Numbered from the stretch's first letter, positions 46,754 through 56,542 are shown. The stretch is DNA of 64,000 nucleotides from CAWKKW01 sp963850345 (GCA_963850345.1 CAWKKW010000002.1:930001-994000); one strand, 5' to 3'. Translations and numbers: made by a program. Notes: a model not told the origin generated them from the sequence alone.

Positions 46754-49700
46754 CTACTCCTCCGCCCACGCAGCAAGTCTCTCGCTTCGCCTGCCGTGAA
46801 CGATCACGTACACTGCCGGAACGAGAAACACGGTGACCGCTACAGACACGCCCAAGCCGCCGATGATAGCGCGTGCCAGAGGAGCGTATTGTTCGCTGCC
46901 CGCCTCGAGCCCGAGCGCCATCGGGATCATTCCGAGTAGTGTGGCAAGGGAGGTCATCAGAATGGGCCGAAGCCGAAGCTTGCACGAATGCACGACAGCC
47001 TCCGCGGGAGGCATGCCCTCGGCATGAAGCTGTCCCGCAAACTCGACGATCAGAATGCTGTTGGACACCACGATGCCCGTCATCATCACGACACCCATCA
47101 GCGACATAATGTTCAAGGTACTGTGCGTGATCAACAGAATGAGCAGTACACCGGCCAAGCCCGGAGGAATGGCCATCATGATGATGAACGGATCGACAAA
47201 CGAAGCGAACTGCGCCATCAAAATCAAGTAGACCAGCAGGATCGCCAGGATAAGACCGATTCCGAATCGCTGGAAGGATTCACTCATACTTACAACTGTT
47301 CCTCTTACAGTTACGTGGACATTGTTTGGCGCCTTAATGCCGGCGATTGCCCTATTTACGTCGCGAGTCACACCCTGGAGCGCCTCGGAAGACGGCATGA
47401 CGTAGACATCGATGACGCGGCGAAGCTTGTAATGATCTACTTCGGTGGGCGTATTGATCTCCTTGATGCTTACGACGGATTGCAGCGGCGTGTAACTAGT
47501 CTGATTGCTCGCTCGCAACGGGATTTGCTTGAAATCGTCCAGACTCATGTGGCCTATCTTCTTGTCGGAGTATTGCACCGTCAGCATGTAGTTATTGCCT
47601 GTCTTCGGATCAACCCAGTAACTCGGGGCGATCATGCCGTTAGAGGTAAGCGCAGTAATCACGTTATCGACCACCTCTTTCGGAGAGAGCCCGATCAGGC
47701 TGGCTCGTTGGCGGTCGATGTTCAGTTCGAGTCCCGGATAGCGCAGGTTCTGCGGAATCAAGACGTCGCCGACATTTCTCAAGCCCTTGATCTTGGCGGC
47801 GATCTGGGTGGCCACATTGAACGACTGATCCATGTCATTGCCGCTGACCTGAATGTCGATCGGTGCAGGCAACCCCTGGTTGATCACGGAATCGACCAGG
47901 CCGCCAGCTTGAAAGTAAGTGGTCAGCGAGGGTAGATCCTGAGATAACTTGCCACGAACCCGCTTCATATACTCGTAACTTCCTGACTTATGTCCTTCCT
48001 TCAAACTCACTTGAACAAACGCCGTGTCCATGGACGAGTTACTCGTATAGATCGAAGACAAATCCGGCGTTATCCCGATGTTAGAGACAATCATGTCAAG
48101 ATCCCTGGGCGGGATGACCTGGCGAATGTCTTTCTCCACCTGCGCGATGTATTGATTGCTCAATTCGATGCGGGTACCGCTTGGACACTTGATGTTGATA
48201 ATGAACTGGCCCGGATCGGTGCGGGGGAAATAGGATCTTCCCATCAGCGGGAGCAAGGCAAAAGTCAATAGAACGAATCCGAGGATGCTTAGCGTGGTAG
48301 CGATCGGGCGCAGGATGGAGCGATTCACCACGATAACGTAGCGATCCAGCATCTTCTGGAACCACCGATTGAAGGCGCCCACGACTCTCTGGAAGAACGA
48401 TGGCCTGGGCAATTCCTGAAAGTTGGTATGCGCTTCGGAAGCGACTTCCCGTCCCTCCGACGCATGCGCGACAGAGGGCTTGATGAAGCGTGCGCAGTAG
48501 AGCGGGACGACCGTCATCGCCACCATGTACGACGCGAACAACGAGAACACCACGGAGAGTGCCAGTGCCGTGAAGAGGTACTTGCTGACTCCGTACAACA
48601 TCGCGACCGGGAAGAACACGATGGCAGTGGTGACGGTAGCGGCCAAGACAGCGAGTTGCACTTCCTTGCCGCCTGCTTCGGCTGCAACTTCGGGCGACTC
48701 GCCCATTTCCAGGTGGCGGAAGATATTCTCGAGCACAACTACGGAGTTATCAATGAGACGGGACAAGGCGAGCGCAAGCCCGGCCAGCACCATGGTATTT
48801 ATGGATCCCCCGCCGATCTTGATGCAGATGAATGCAGCCAATGCGGAGAGAGGAATCGATAACAGCACCGCGAAGGTCGCGCGCACGCTCCCTAAGAACA
48901 GCAAGATCATGAGTGCGGTCAGGATGAGGCCGATGCCGCCTTCATTGCCAAGATTCTTCAGAGCGGACTTTACAAACACCGACTGATCGAAGACTACGGC
49001 CGTCTTGAGAGAAGACGGGATATCGACCAGAGTCTTGATGGCGCTCTTCATCCCATTCACGATGGTGATTGTGTTGCTATCTCCCCCCTGCTTCAAAACA
49101 GGAATGTACACAGAACGCTGGCCATCGATGCGGACAATATTCGTCTGAATGGTGCCGGAGTCCTGGGCCTTACCGATGTCGCCTACCATTACGGAGGCAT
49201 TGCCGACCGACTTCAACGGCAGATCGTTGATCTGCTCCGGCGAGGGCACCTGGCTATTCGCGTAGATGTTGTAGTCCTTGTGTCCGATGCGAACATCGCC
49301 TGCGGGCAAAATCAGGTTCGAGTCATTGACCGATCTCACCACGTCCATCAAGCTCAAGTTATGAGCCTCAAGTTTCATCGGGTCTACATACACCATGATC
49401 TGCCGGTACCTGCCACCGAAGGGTTGCGGTACGGAAGCCCCGGGCACGCTCGCAATCTGATTTCGTACCTGAAACTGTGCCAGATCTTTTAAGTCTGTCT
49501 CGTTTAGACCTTTGCCTTTGAGCGTGACCAGGCAAACGGGCTGGCTCGAAGCATCCATGCCGAGAACGACAGGGGGCAAGGTTCCCGGTGGCAGGCGTCG
49601 CAGATCGGCCATAGCAAGGTTCGCGATGTTACTCAGTGCAGCGTTGGCATCGGTGCCCGGTTTGAAGTAGATCTTGATCAGGCTGACGCCGGTGAGCGAG

Positions 49701-49942
49701 CGCGATTCGATGTGGTCTATATTGCTGCCTAACGTGAAGAATCGTTCGAACGTGTCTGTGATGTCCGCTTCAATCTGCTGCGGTGGCATCCCAGAGTAAA
49801 ACGTCGCGACAACAACTACGGGCATGTCGATTTGCGGGAACAAATCAACAGGCATACCGGCGATACTGACCACGCCTACGACCATGATCACCAGGCAAGC
49901 CATGATGATGAAGAAGGGGTATTTGAGAGCGAACTTGGGCAT
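46754..49942 (-). CDS. RND efflux transporter permease (AcrB/HAE1-like)
   Basis: Inner-membrane proton-driven pump subunit of 1062 residues with 12 expected membrane helices and two large periplasmic loops. The first helix FFIIMACLVIMVVGVVSIAG leads to VDLFPQIDMP. Helix 4 holds LIDNSVVVLENIF near residue 394, where AcrB has two Asp (the second is Asn here), and helix 10 holds GIVVSNSILIVEFAG near 960, where AcrB's proton-relay Lys is Ser. The substrate is unknown. The ATG shares a base with the stop of the adaptor gene (TAATG), so the two are coupled. Confidence 0.94.
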   Translation of the reverse strand: MPKFALKYPFFIIMACLVIMVVGVVSIAGMPVDLFPQIDMPVVVVATFYSGMPPQQIEADITDTFERFFTLGSNIDHIESRSLTGVSLIKIYFKPGTDANAALSNIANLAMADLRRLPPGTLPPVVLGMDASSQPVCLVTLKGKGLNETDLKDLAQFQVRNQIASVPGASVPQPFGGRYRQIMVYVDPMKLEAHNLSLMDVVRSVNDSNLILPAGDVRIGHKDYNIYANSQVPSPEQINDLPLKSVGNASVMVGDIGKAQDSGTIQTNIVRIDGQRSVYIPVLKQGGDSNTITIVNGMKSAIKTLVDIPSSLKTAVVFDQSVFVKSALKNLGNEGGIGLILTALMILLFLGSVRATFAVLLSIPLSALAAFICIKIGGGSINTMVLAGLALALSRLIDNSVVVLENIFRHLEMGESPEVAAEAGGKEVQLAVLAATVTTAIVFFPVAMLYGVSKYLFTALALSVVFSLFASYMVAMTVVPLYCARFIKPSVAHASEGREVASEAHTNFQELPRPSFFQRVVGAFNRWFQKMLDRYVIVVNRSILRPIATTLSILGFVLLTFALLPLMGRSYFPRTDPGQFIINIKCPSGTRIELSNQYIAQVEKDIRQVIPPRDLDMIVSNIGITPDLSSIYTSNSSMDTAFVQVSLKEGHKSGSYEYMKRVRGKLSQDLPSLTTYFQAGGLVDSVINQGLPAPIDIQVSGNDMDQSFNVATQIAAKIKGLRNVGDVLIPQNLRYPGLELNIDRQRASLIGLSPKEVVDNVITALTSNGMIAPSYWVDPKTGNNYMLTVQYSDKKIGHMSLDDFKQIPLRASNQTSYTPLQSVVSIKEINTPTEVDHYKLRRVIDVYVMPSSEALQGVTRDVNRAIAGIKAPNNVHVTVRGTVVSMSESFQRFGIGLILAILLVYLILMAQFASFVDPFIIMMAIPPGLAGVLLILLITHSTLNIMSLMGVVMMTGIVVSNSILIVEFAGQLHAEGMPPAEAVVHSCKLRLRPILMTSLATLLGMIPMALGLEAGSEQYAPLARAIIGGLGVSVAVTVFLVPAVYVIVHGRRSERLAAWAEE

Positions 49943-51192
49943 TACTGGTTCCCTCCCGACTGTTCCTCGCTCACATCCGCTGCGGGCAGGTTTTGTATCT
50001 TCGGGTTCACTGTCTCACCAGCCTGGTAGTTGGATTGCCCTCCGGTGATCACCCGGTCTCCTTCCGCCAATCCGCTCTTCACTTCGGTCAGCAGCGAACC
50101 TTCCAAGCCGAGCACCACGTTCCGGGGCTGCACGCGATTGCCTCTGTCGACCACAAGCACCGAGGTCTGGTTTCCGTTGCGAACGACAGCTTGCACGGGA
50201 ACGGTCAAGACGTTGGTGCGCTTCTCCAGTTCGAGCGAGGTGTTCGCATACATCCCCGGAGTCAACGACAGGTCTTTGTTCTCGACATCGACTTCGGTCT
50301 CCATGGTTCGCGTCGCCAAGCTGATGTTGCGTGTGAAGCGAACCACCTTTCCAGTGAGTGTTCGATCGACCGCGACAACATGGACATTTACCTCCGCGCC
50401 CTGATGGATGTACTGCACCGCATCCTCGGGCACGGGCAGGCGAAGTCGCAGCAAGTTACTCTGCGAGATTTTTACCAGCGATAAGGCTTGGGTATCCGAA
50501 GCGGTACCCGCCTGTATCAGCGCCCCAGTGTCTGCGTATCTCCAGATCACGACTCCGTCGATAGGAGCCGTCACTTTCGAATACCCAGCCAGTGCGCCGA
50601 CACGCTCATTGTCAGCGCTCGCCGACGCTGATTGCTGCTCAGCGGCGGCCAGCGCGGCCTTCGCCGCATCCACCTGCTCTTGCGCCGCCACATCTTTCGA
50701 CTGAGCATCGTCAAGCTCTTGCTGCGCAATCAACCCGGGCTGCGCGGCTGACGCCTGCTTCATGCGGGTGTAGTTCGAGTGCAGGGCGCTACGCTGTGAG
50801 TCCGCTCGAGCCACCTCATGCTGGGCGCGGGTAATCTCATCCTTGCTGCGCTCTACCTCTGAAACAGTTCCCTTCAGTTGCGCGCTCAGCTCCGGCACCT
50901 CGAGCACAGCCAGCACCTGACCCTGGCGCACCCGGTCCCCAATATCGACGTAGATGTGCCGGATGTAGCCGGACACTTTCGCGTGAACATCGATGACCTG
51001 GTAGGACTGAAACTGACCCGCGAGGTTAAGGCTGCGAGTAATCGTTCCGCGTGACACGGCGGCAACCGTTGCGGACGGAGTCTCAGCCGCGCTCGCTTCC
51101 GGCCCGTCGCCCCTGGACCTGCAGGCAATCACGCCAGCGAGGCTCGCAACCGCAAGCCCCCCAGCGAAAATCAACGAGATTCGCTTTCTCAT
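49942..51192 (-). CDS. RND efflux periplasmic adaptor (membrane fusion protein)
   Basis: Periplasmic adaptor linking the RND pump to the outer-membrane channel (416 aa). Lipoprotein signal with VIAC just before the mature Cys. Biotinyl-lipoyl half VSGYIRHIYVDIGDRVRQGQ near residue 75, a coiled-coil hairpin rich in Ala/Gln/Arg (about 100-200), the second lipoyl half GVVIWRYADTGALIQAG, and a beta-barrel region to the end. I chose the ATG at 51192 because it starts the lipoprotein signal; the frame is open to 51291. First gene of the efflux operon unless the small membrane gene upstream is also included. Confidence 0.93.
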   Translation of the reverse strand: MRKRISLIFAGGLAVASLAGVIACRSRGDGPEASAAETPSATVAAVSRGTITRSLNLAGQFQSYQVIDVHAKVSGYIRHIYVDIGDRVRQGQVLAVLEVPELSAQLKGTVSEVERSKDEITRAQHEVARADSQRSALHSNYTRMKQASAAQPGLIAQQELDDAQSKDVAAQEQVDAAKAALAAAEQQSASASADNERVGALAGYSKVTAPIDGVVIWRYADTGALIQAGTASDTQALSLVKISQSNLLRLRLPVPEDAVQYIHQGAEVNVHVVAVDRTLTGKVVRFTRNISLATRTMETEVDVENKDLSLTPGMYANTSLELEKRTNVLTVPVQAVVRNGNQTSVLVVDRGNRVQPRNVVLGLEGSLLTEVKSGLAEGDRVITGGQSNYQAGETVNPKIQNLPAADVSEEQSGGNQ

Positions 51193-51333
51193 GTTTAGAT
51201 CGCACCTATTCACGAAACTTCGAGTCGGGGTAGGACCAGCGTGGCTTAAAACGGTCCTCCGGCAAGGAACACGCCACACCGCAACCGACACCTGGGCTGA
51301 GCCGGATGTCTGGAACGTCGCTGAAGGGAACGA

Positions 51334-51741
51334 CTAGGCCGAGATAGGAGGAGGTCGGAAGTAAAAGGCGTTCAAGCACGCCTCGGCTCGCACGCGCCAC
51401 TGGATGCGGCTACTCAGCACGTTCCATGAGGGCAGTCCAACTGCAGTCCTCATCAATAGAGTGAGCAGGCAAGCGGTGAAGAGCAGCGAGGGTAAAGCAG
51501 AATCTGAAGGAGTGGTGCGGGTCGCGGCGAGCACGGCAGTCAAGCCGCTCGAAAGGTCATCCTTCGATAGCAGTTTCGCCGTGGGAATTTGATGCGAACT
51601 CGCCTGAACCGGGTCGTATAACGACAATTTGTACTGCAGTCCCCACAGGAAAACGCAGAGTGCCAAGCCGAAAAAGACCAGCTTGAGTGTGGAGGCTACA
51701 GACGGCTTGTCTGACCAGTGATCCATTTTAAAGTGTGGCAC
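51334..51741 (-). CDS. Small membrane protein upstream of the efflux operon, function unknown
   Basis: A 135-residue protein with two hydrophobic segments (about residues 19-36 and 84-102) and a variable polar loop between. No family recognised. It lies 141 bases upstream of the adaptor gene in the same direction and may be part of that transcript or an independently expressed accessory. The start is uncertain: the GTG at 51741 has GGAAG spaced 4 bases before it, while an ATG at 51726 lacks a ribosome site. Confidence 0.55.
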   Translation of the reverse strand: MPHFKMDHWSDKPSVASTLKLVFFGLALCVFLWGLQYKLSLYDPVQASSHQIPTAKLLSKDDLSSGLTAVLAATRTTPSDSALPSLLFTACLLTLLMRTAVGLPSWNVLSSRIQWRVRAEACLNAFYFRPPPISA

Positions 51742-51997
51742 TTTGCTTCCGTGGAAAGTGCCGACCCGACGCGAGCACGGGCCGCCGGTACGTGAACAGC
51801 ACCTTGTTCTTTGATATCACAACTGCAAAAAAGGTGTTTGGAAACAGTTCTCTTTGCTCGCTGAAACCTTGTCGATGAATGAGTCGGAACTCGCGATCAT
51901 GCCTTATCGGGATCTGGACGGACGAACCGGCAGCTACAAGCAAACTTTTTGTAACATTCATGATAAGCTTCGGCGAGACGGGGTTATTCTGAATCGC

Positions 51998-52222
51998 ATG
52001 CCAAACCGGGAGAAAAAGTCCGTCGCTACTCAGGGCATCCATTTGGTAGCCGATGACCGGAGAGAGGCGTTCATCCTATTCATGACCGACCTCATCCGCC
52101 GCGCAAAGGCCGGGGAAATCAGCGTCTCAAGCGTGACCGAGTACGACTTCGGACCCGGGAAAAATAAGTTCATCGAGATTGCTTTCGATCAAGAGACCGA
52201 AAAGGTTCGCGAACCGCGGTAA
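51998..52222 (+). CDS. Small conserved protein of unknown function
   Basis: A 74-residue basic protein whose core reads DDRREAFILFMTDLIRRAKA followed by SSVTEYDFGPGKNKFIEI; it could be a small regulator or accessory, but no family is known to me. The frame is open further upstream (to 51854), but codons before the ATG at 51998 have much lower G+C at third positions than those after it, so I favour the short form; no strong ribosome site was found for any start. It is convergent with the amidohydrolase gene. Confidence 0.5.
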   Translation: MPNREKKSVATQGIHLVADDRREAFILFMTDLIRRAKAGEISVSSVTEYDFGPGKNKFIEIAFDQETEKVREPR

Positions 52223-52282
52223 TGCATCTTGCTGAGTGCGATTCCGAACCTCGGATTTGGGGCCAGCTTCGGCAAGAGTGCC

Positions 52283-53338
52283 TCATCGGATAGTCAGCAA
52301 TCGACGTGCATTTTCTGCGTAGACCTTGCGCAGCACCTCATCCGGCAAATGGATTCCATAGATATTCCACCGGCCTTGCCGCGAGGCGTGACTGGGATAT
52401 TCGAAGTACTCATCAGCGGTTTCCAGGAAACGGTAATAGAGCTGGTACATCGTTACTTCGGGGAGAAGGTCGGTGCCGAAGAGAATGCGATCCGCATAAC
52501 GCAGGAAGAATTCGCGAGCGGTATACGGTTGGCGTCCCAGCTCTGGAGTGCGCGCGCTGATATCGACTGAGAGATTGGGATACCTGTCCAATGTCTCGGA
52601 CACGTAGGCGAGGTCCTCGCCACTCTCGGCGAGATGAGCGGCGACGAAGGTGGTATTCGGATGCCGCGCAATCACGTGGTTCCGCTGCTGCAGCAATTCA
52701 CGCTTGGAGAAGTGAGAGCCGTGAAATCCCCAGTCAGGGTGAGCGGCCAACTCCTCATAACGTTCGTTGTAGCGGTCGATCGGCTCGAAGAATGCACTCG
52801 GGTCGGCGGTGTGAAACATAACCGGAATGCGGAGCTCGGCTGCCTTCTCAAAGATCGGCGCGAGACGTTCATCGTCGACCCGCAAGATGTTGCCGCTTGC
52901 GTCCCGAACGGTCAGGCCGAGATCTTTCCAGAACTTGATGCCACACGCCCCATGTTCCACCAGGCGTTCCAGGCGAGCCACGCTGCGTTCTGAGAAATCG
53001 CGTTGCTCGATACCGGCCCAGTCCATCCAGCCGATGGTGGAGAAACGGTCTGAGACAGTGTGAAAGCGCTTGATCATCTCAATCGCTGCATCGCCGACTT
53101 GCATGGTTATATTGACGATGTGCTCCACGCCGCAGGCATCCATAATTTTTAAGAGTTCGTATGGGTCCTGCGAATCCAGATGATTGTGGTAGTCGATCAC
53201 GGGAAAGCGGGGCTTCTCGATGCAGTGCTCGGCGACGCGAAGACCAGAGCGTGGAGTGAAGTCGCTGAGCCTCAGGTCTACTTCGGCCTTTGCGGTCATC
53301 AAGGCGACGAACTTATCGGAGCTTTTGGATGTATCCAT
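52283..53338 (-). CDS. Amidohydrolase (PF04909-type metal-dependent hydrolase)
   Basis: A 351-residue TIM-barrel hydrolase or decarboxylase of the amidohydrolase-2 group. Candidate metal ligands: VIDYHNHLD near residue 50 (His-x-His), MFHTADP in the middle, AHLAESGED, and GTDLLPE near 290 (Asp). Relatives act on aromatic or sugar acids; none is known to me as an N-acetylaminosugar deacetylase. It is last in a minus-strand row with a DeoR regulator, a PfkB kinase and a SIS isomerase (58 bases after deoR), so a role in the same sugar pathway is inferred from position only. No exported signal is seen. Confidence 0.85.
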   Translation of the reverse strand: MDTSKSSDKFVALMTAKAEVDLRLSDFTPRSGLRVAEHCIEKPRFPVIDYHNHLDSQDPYELLKIMDACGVEHIVNITMQVGDAAIEMIKRFHTVSDRFSTIGWMDWAGIEQRDFSERSVARLERLVEHGACGIKFWKDLGLTVRDASGNILRVDDERLAPIFEKAAELRIPVMFHTADPSAFFEPIDRYNERYEELAAHPDWGFHGSHFSKRELLQQRNHVIARHPNTTFVAAHLAESGEDLAYVSETLDRYPNLSVDISARTPELGRQPYTAREFFLRYADRILFGTDLLPEVTMYQLYYRFLETADEYFEYPSHASRQGRWNIYGIHLPDEVLRKVYAENARRLLTIR

Positions 53339-53396
53339 AGTCAGTCGAGTAGCGTCTCCATCGGGAGTTGCAGATAGTTTTCTGGCTCAAGCGCGG

Positions 53397-54182
53397 TCAG
53401 GCTAGAATCACTTCGATTCCCGCATTACGTAAAGCCTCCGCGTCTTCTTCTCGAATGCCCGCGTCTGTAATCACGCTGTGAATTGCCTGCGGCGGAACAA
53501 TCAACGCGAGGCTTCGCCGGCTGAACTTGGTCGAGTCGCAAACGGCAATCACCCGGGACGCCGCTTTGACCATGGCGCGATTGACCCGCGCCTCGAGAAT
53601 GTTGGGAGTTGAAAGTCCTGCCTTCGTATCGAAGCCGTCCACGCCAAGGAAGAGAATGTCCGCATGCATCTCTCGTAAAACATCTTCGGCCAACGGTCCT
53701 ACCAGTGAGAAAGAATTTTTGCGAAGACTTCCTCCAGTCAGAATCACGTCAAAGTCGGTTCCGGCCAACTCGGCCGCGATATTCACTGCATTCGTAATCA
53801 CAGTAAGCCGAGAGAATCCGCGCAACTCGCGCGCAATTGCGGTCGTCGTTGTACCCGAGTCAAGCAGAATACAATGTCCTTCTTCGACTAACTTGACTGC
53901 GGCGGCGGCAATCCGTTTCTTTTCCTCGAGCTGGTGCCGTTCTTTCTCCTGGAGCGTTGGATCCAGCAACGCTCCGTTGCCGGGGGCCAAAGCGCCTCCG
54001 TGGGTTCGTTGCACCAGGCCTCGCGATTCGAGATAGTCGAGGTCTTTACGAATGGTGATGCGCGAGATACCCAGCTTGTCTGACAGTTCAGAGACCAGCA
54101 CACGGCCATCGCGTTGGATGAGCGCAAGCACGTGCTGACGGCGCTCCTCGATGAGCATCGTGTTGTTCTCAACCTGTTCCAT
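53397..54182 (-). CDS. DeoR/GlpR-family transcriptional regulator
   Basis: Sugar-responsive repressor of 261 residues. N-terminal winged helix (EERRQHVLALIQRDGRV to LGISRITIRKDLDYLES, DNA-recognition around residues 30-60), then a sensor domain of the DeoR type, with DSGTTTTAIARELRG and VILTGGSLRKNSFSLVGPLA, ending near the usual TDAGI. The effector is probably a sugar phosphate of this locus. CGAAA-like repeats upstream of three nearby transcription units are candidate sites for it. The ATG at 54182 is preferred; an ATG at 54158 is also possible. It sits within the amino-sugar operon, 116 bases after pfkB. Confidence 0.9.
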   Translation of the reverse strand: MEQVENNTMLIEERRQHVLALIQRDGRVLVSELSDKLGISRITIRKDLDYLESRGLVQRTHGGALAPGNGALLDPTLQEKERHQLEEKKRIAAAAVKLVEEGHCILLDSGTTTTAIARELRGFSRLTVITNAVNIAAELAGTDFDVILTGGSLRKNSFSLVGPLAEDVLREMHADILFLGVDGFDTKAGLSTPNILEARVNRAMVKAASRVIAVCDSTKFSRRSLALIVPPQAIHSVITDAGIREEDAEALRNAGIEVILA

Positions 54183-54298
54183 CGAGTTCCGGTGGCGTGA
54201 GCGATTGCCAGCGAGCGTCATTTCGTGTTTTCCCCGTACCCACTGCTTTCTTGCTTGCGAAGTTCTCTTCGCTCTGAATCATAGCGGCGATAACAGCT

Positions 54299-55228
54299 TC
54301 AGTGAGTCTCGAGAAAGCTTCGCATGAGCTCCGCGTCTCGAAATGCTTCCGTCCCGCCAGGGCGAAGCGTGGAGAGCGCCGCAGCGCGATTGCCCCACGA
54401 AGCGCACTGATCGAGCGGCTTGCCTCGCACAAATCCACTCAAGAAACCTGCGTTAAAACTGTCGCCTGCGCCGATGGTGTCGACGGGGCTGACAGCGATG
54501 GGCGGGACCTTCCACTCCTGCGAGCCGGCGCGCACCACTGCACCCTTACTTCCCTGCTTCACTGCCAGGATTGGCACACGTTGGGCGAGCAGCTCGATGG
54601 CCTCTTCCACATCCTCAGTCCGCGCGATCCTGCAGGCTTCCTGCTCGTTCGGAAGCAGAATGTCCGTGAGGGACAGGAGCTCATCCATCACGCCTTGCCA
54701 CTTGTCTTCAGGGTCGTCGTTCGTATCGAGAGAGAGGGTCAGACCTCGACCTTTCAACGTGTGAAAGATGGCCGGCAGATCGGGTTGAAGAGCCTTGTGC
54801 AGAAACAGCGACGAGAGGTGGAAATGGCTGCTCGAGGCCAGGTATTCTAGGTCGAGATCCTGGGCGGCCATTTCGAGCATGGTGCCTGCATAGGTCAGGA
54901 TGTGACGGTTGTGTCCATGATGCAGCAGGACAGTGATCCCCGTGCTCGTTCCGTTGTCTGCATAGGTGATCTTTGAAAGGTCCACTCCCGCTGCAGCGAG
55001 ACGCTCTACGGCAATTCCACCCAGGGGATCTCTGCCGGCCCGCGTGATGAAACCCGTCTTGATTCCCAATGCGGCGAGGTTGTGCGCGGTTATGGCCGAT
55101 GAACTGCCCAAGGTCATCTGAAAATCACTGGCCAGCAACTCGCGCTCGGGCGGCATCTGCTCCGGCAAGCCGTAGAGAACCAAGTCAAGATTGATCTCCC
55201 CAGCGATGGTGACTTCAAACCGCGGCAT
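54299..55228 (-). CDS. PfkB-family carbohydrate kinase
   Basis: A 309-residue ribokinase-like sugar or sugar-phosphate kinase. The C-terminal anion-hole and catalytic motif VDTIGAGDSFNAGFLSG is complete. The N-terminal half begins VTIAGEINLDLVLYG with a nucleoside-like substrate region that cannot be matched to one sugar. Next to a SIS isomerase and a DeoR regulator, a tagatose-6-phosphate kinase-type role in galactosamine breakdown is plausible. Its ATG is 2 bases after the SIS gene's stop. Confidence 0.9.
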   Translation of the reverse strand: MPRFEVTIAGEINLDLVLYGLPEQMPPERELLASDFQMTLGSSSAITAHNLAALGIKTGFITRAGRDPLGGIAVERLAAAGVDLSKITYADNGTSTGITVLLHHGHNRHILTYAGTMLEMAAQDLDLEYLASSSHFHLSSLFLHKALQPDLPAIFHTLKGRGLTLSLDTNDDPEDKWQGVMDELLSLTDILLPNEQEACRIARTEDVEEAIELLAQRVPILAVKQGSKGAVVRAGSQEWKVPPIAVSPVDTIGAGDSFNAGFLSGFVRGKPLDQCASWGNRAAALSTLRPGGTEAFRDAELMRSFLETH

Positions 55229-55230
55229 GG

Positions 55231-56283
55231 TTACAGGACCACCACGCGGCTAAGATGGCGCGGCTGATCTGGATTCAATCCCCTGGCCAGGGCATAGTAG
55301 CTTCCGAACAGTTGGCCCCACGCGATCGACACCGGCAGCCACAGGATCTCTGGAACGGGAAGACTCAACTCGATCAGTAGATCGGCGGCAGAGCGAAGTG
55401 ACGGAGTGGCCGAGTTGGACACGGCCAGCGTCACCGCACCAAGTTCCTTCATCTCTTCGAGGACGGCTGATTCCTCTTCGTACCCGGCTTGAGAAATGAC
55501 AGCGCCGACCAGTGTCTTGCGAGACACGATCGATTTTGGGCCATGCCGGAATTCGAGAGTGTGAAAGTACTGCGCGTAGCTGGACGAAGACTCCATGACC
55601 TTGAGCGCAGTTTCTGCTGCGATGGGATAGAACGGGCCCTGGCCCAGGAAGGCGAAATCTTCAAACGGCTGGTTGGCTAGAGCCTTAACCTTCGGTGCGT
55701 ATTCTTCAAGGAGCCGCGCGAGATGAGCAGGCAGCAGTTCTAGACCGCTAACAATGTCGTGCCTGCCCGCGAACCATGCTGCGACAAACTGCATGGATAT
55801 GAGCATGGAACTGAATGAGGCCGTCATGACCGTGCTCGTCTCCGTCACCGGCAGGCGAAGAACTCGGCTAGAGGCTGCTGCCAGTTCGTTGCCGTCGCAG
55901 GTGAGAGCCAGAAATTCAATGTTCTGCTTGCGCAGGTAACTGCAAACTTGAAGCACCTCAGAGGTGTGGCCCGATCGCGAGATGAGCACAGGAAACGTCG
56001 GCTTGCCTGCCGAGGGAAAGACTAACTGCGGGTAAAGCAGGATCTCAGAGGCCGGGACTGCCCGAGAAGGCACACCGAGTAGCGAGGTAAACGTCGCCGC
56101 GGAAGCTTGGGCGAGATAGTAACTGGTTCCGCAGCCAACAAACAGCCATTCCACATCCACGGGGTTGTGTTCACCTACGAGTGCCTTCAGGTCCGTTTCC
56201 TGCAGTGCCTGCAGCGTGTTACGCCACGCTTGCGGCTGGCCGAAAATCTCCTGCAGTGTCGAAATTTCACGTTCGTCTATCAT
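55231..56283 (-). CDS. SIS-domain aminosugar-phosphate isomerase/deaminase (AgaS-like)
   Basis: Cytosolic 350-residue protein of two SIS domains: LFVGCGTSYYLAQASAATF (about 45-65) and ISRSGHTSEVLQVCSYLRKQ (about 95-115) in the first, and RHGPKSIVSRKTLVGAV in the second. It resembles AgaS (galactosamine-6-phosphate deaminase/isomerase) and the isomerase half of GlmS; the exact reaction is inferred. I chose the ATG at 56283 after GAGGGGAG; the longer frame to 56331 is non-homologous. First gene of the minus-strand row SIS-PfkB-DeoR-amidohydrolase, with a promoter/operator region just upstream. Confidence 0.85.
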   Translation of the reverse strand: MIDEREISTLQEIFGQPQAWRNTLQALQETDLKALVGEHNPVDVEWLFVGCGTSYYLAQASAATFTSLLGVPSRAVPASEILLYPQLVFPSAGKPTFPVLISRSGHTSEVLQVCSYLRKQNIEFLALTCDGNELAAASSRVLRLPVTETSTVMTASFSSMLISMQFVAAWFAGRHDIVSGLELLPAHLARLLEEYAPKVKALANQPFEDFAFLGQGPFYPIAAETALKVMESSSSYAQYFHTLEFRHGPKSIVSRKTLVGAVISQAGYEEESAVLEEMKELGAVTLAVSNSATPSLRSAADLLIELSLPVPEILWLPVSIAWGQLFGSYYALARGLNPDQPRHLSRVVVL

Positions 56284-56383
56284 GACTCCCCTCGTTGCCT
56301 GAGGTAAGAATTGTGTTCCAGTCGTACGCACGCTTCTACTGGCGGCACTGGGCTATGGCAGCAAAGTGCGCGACTGCAGGCCA

Positions 56384-56414
56384 ATCATACCAGCGCAAAC
56401 GAAACCAAGCGTAA
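56384..56414 (-). promoter_or_regulatory. Candidate promoter and DeoR-type operator of the SIS-kinase operon
   Basis: On the minus strand TGGTATGAT is an extended -10 (TATGAT, plus positions 56384-56389). Just upstream, on the plus strand, CGAAA (56400-56404) and CGTAA (56410-56414) lie in 10-bp phase, with an extra CGCAA at 56394. This overlaps the region RNA polymerase would bind, consistent with repression. The start of transcription would lie about 95 bases before the SIS gene. Confidence 0.45.
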
Positions 56415-56542
56415 TAAAAACATAGCACTTCTTTGCATTGCACACACCAGGCCTAAGCCGTGTCAGCAGTCTGCCAATTCCCGCAACTGGCGACGATTAG
56501 AGAAGGTTGCGAGCACGGATGCGGCATCTGCTACTCGAACCG

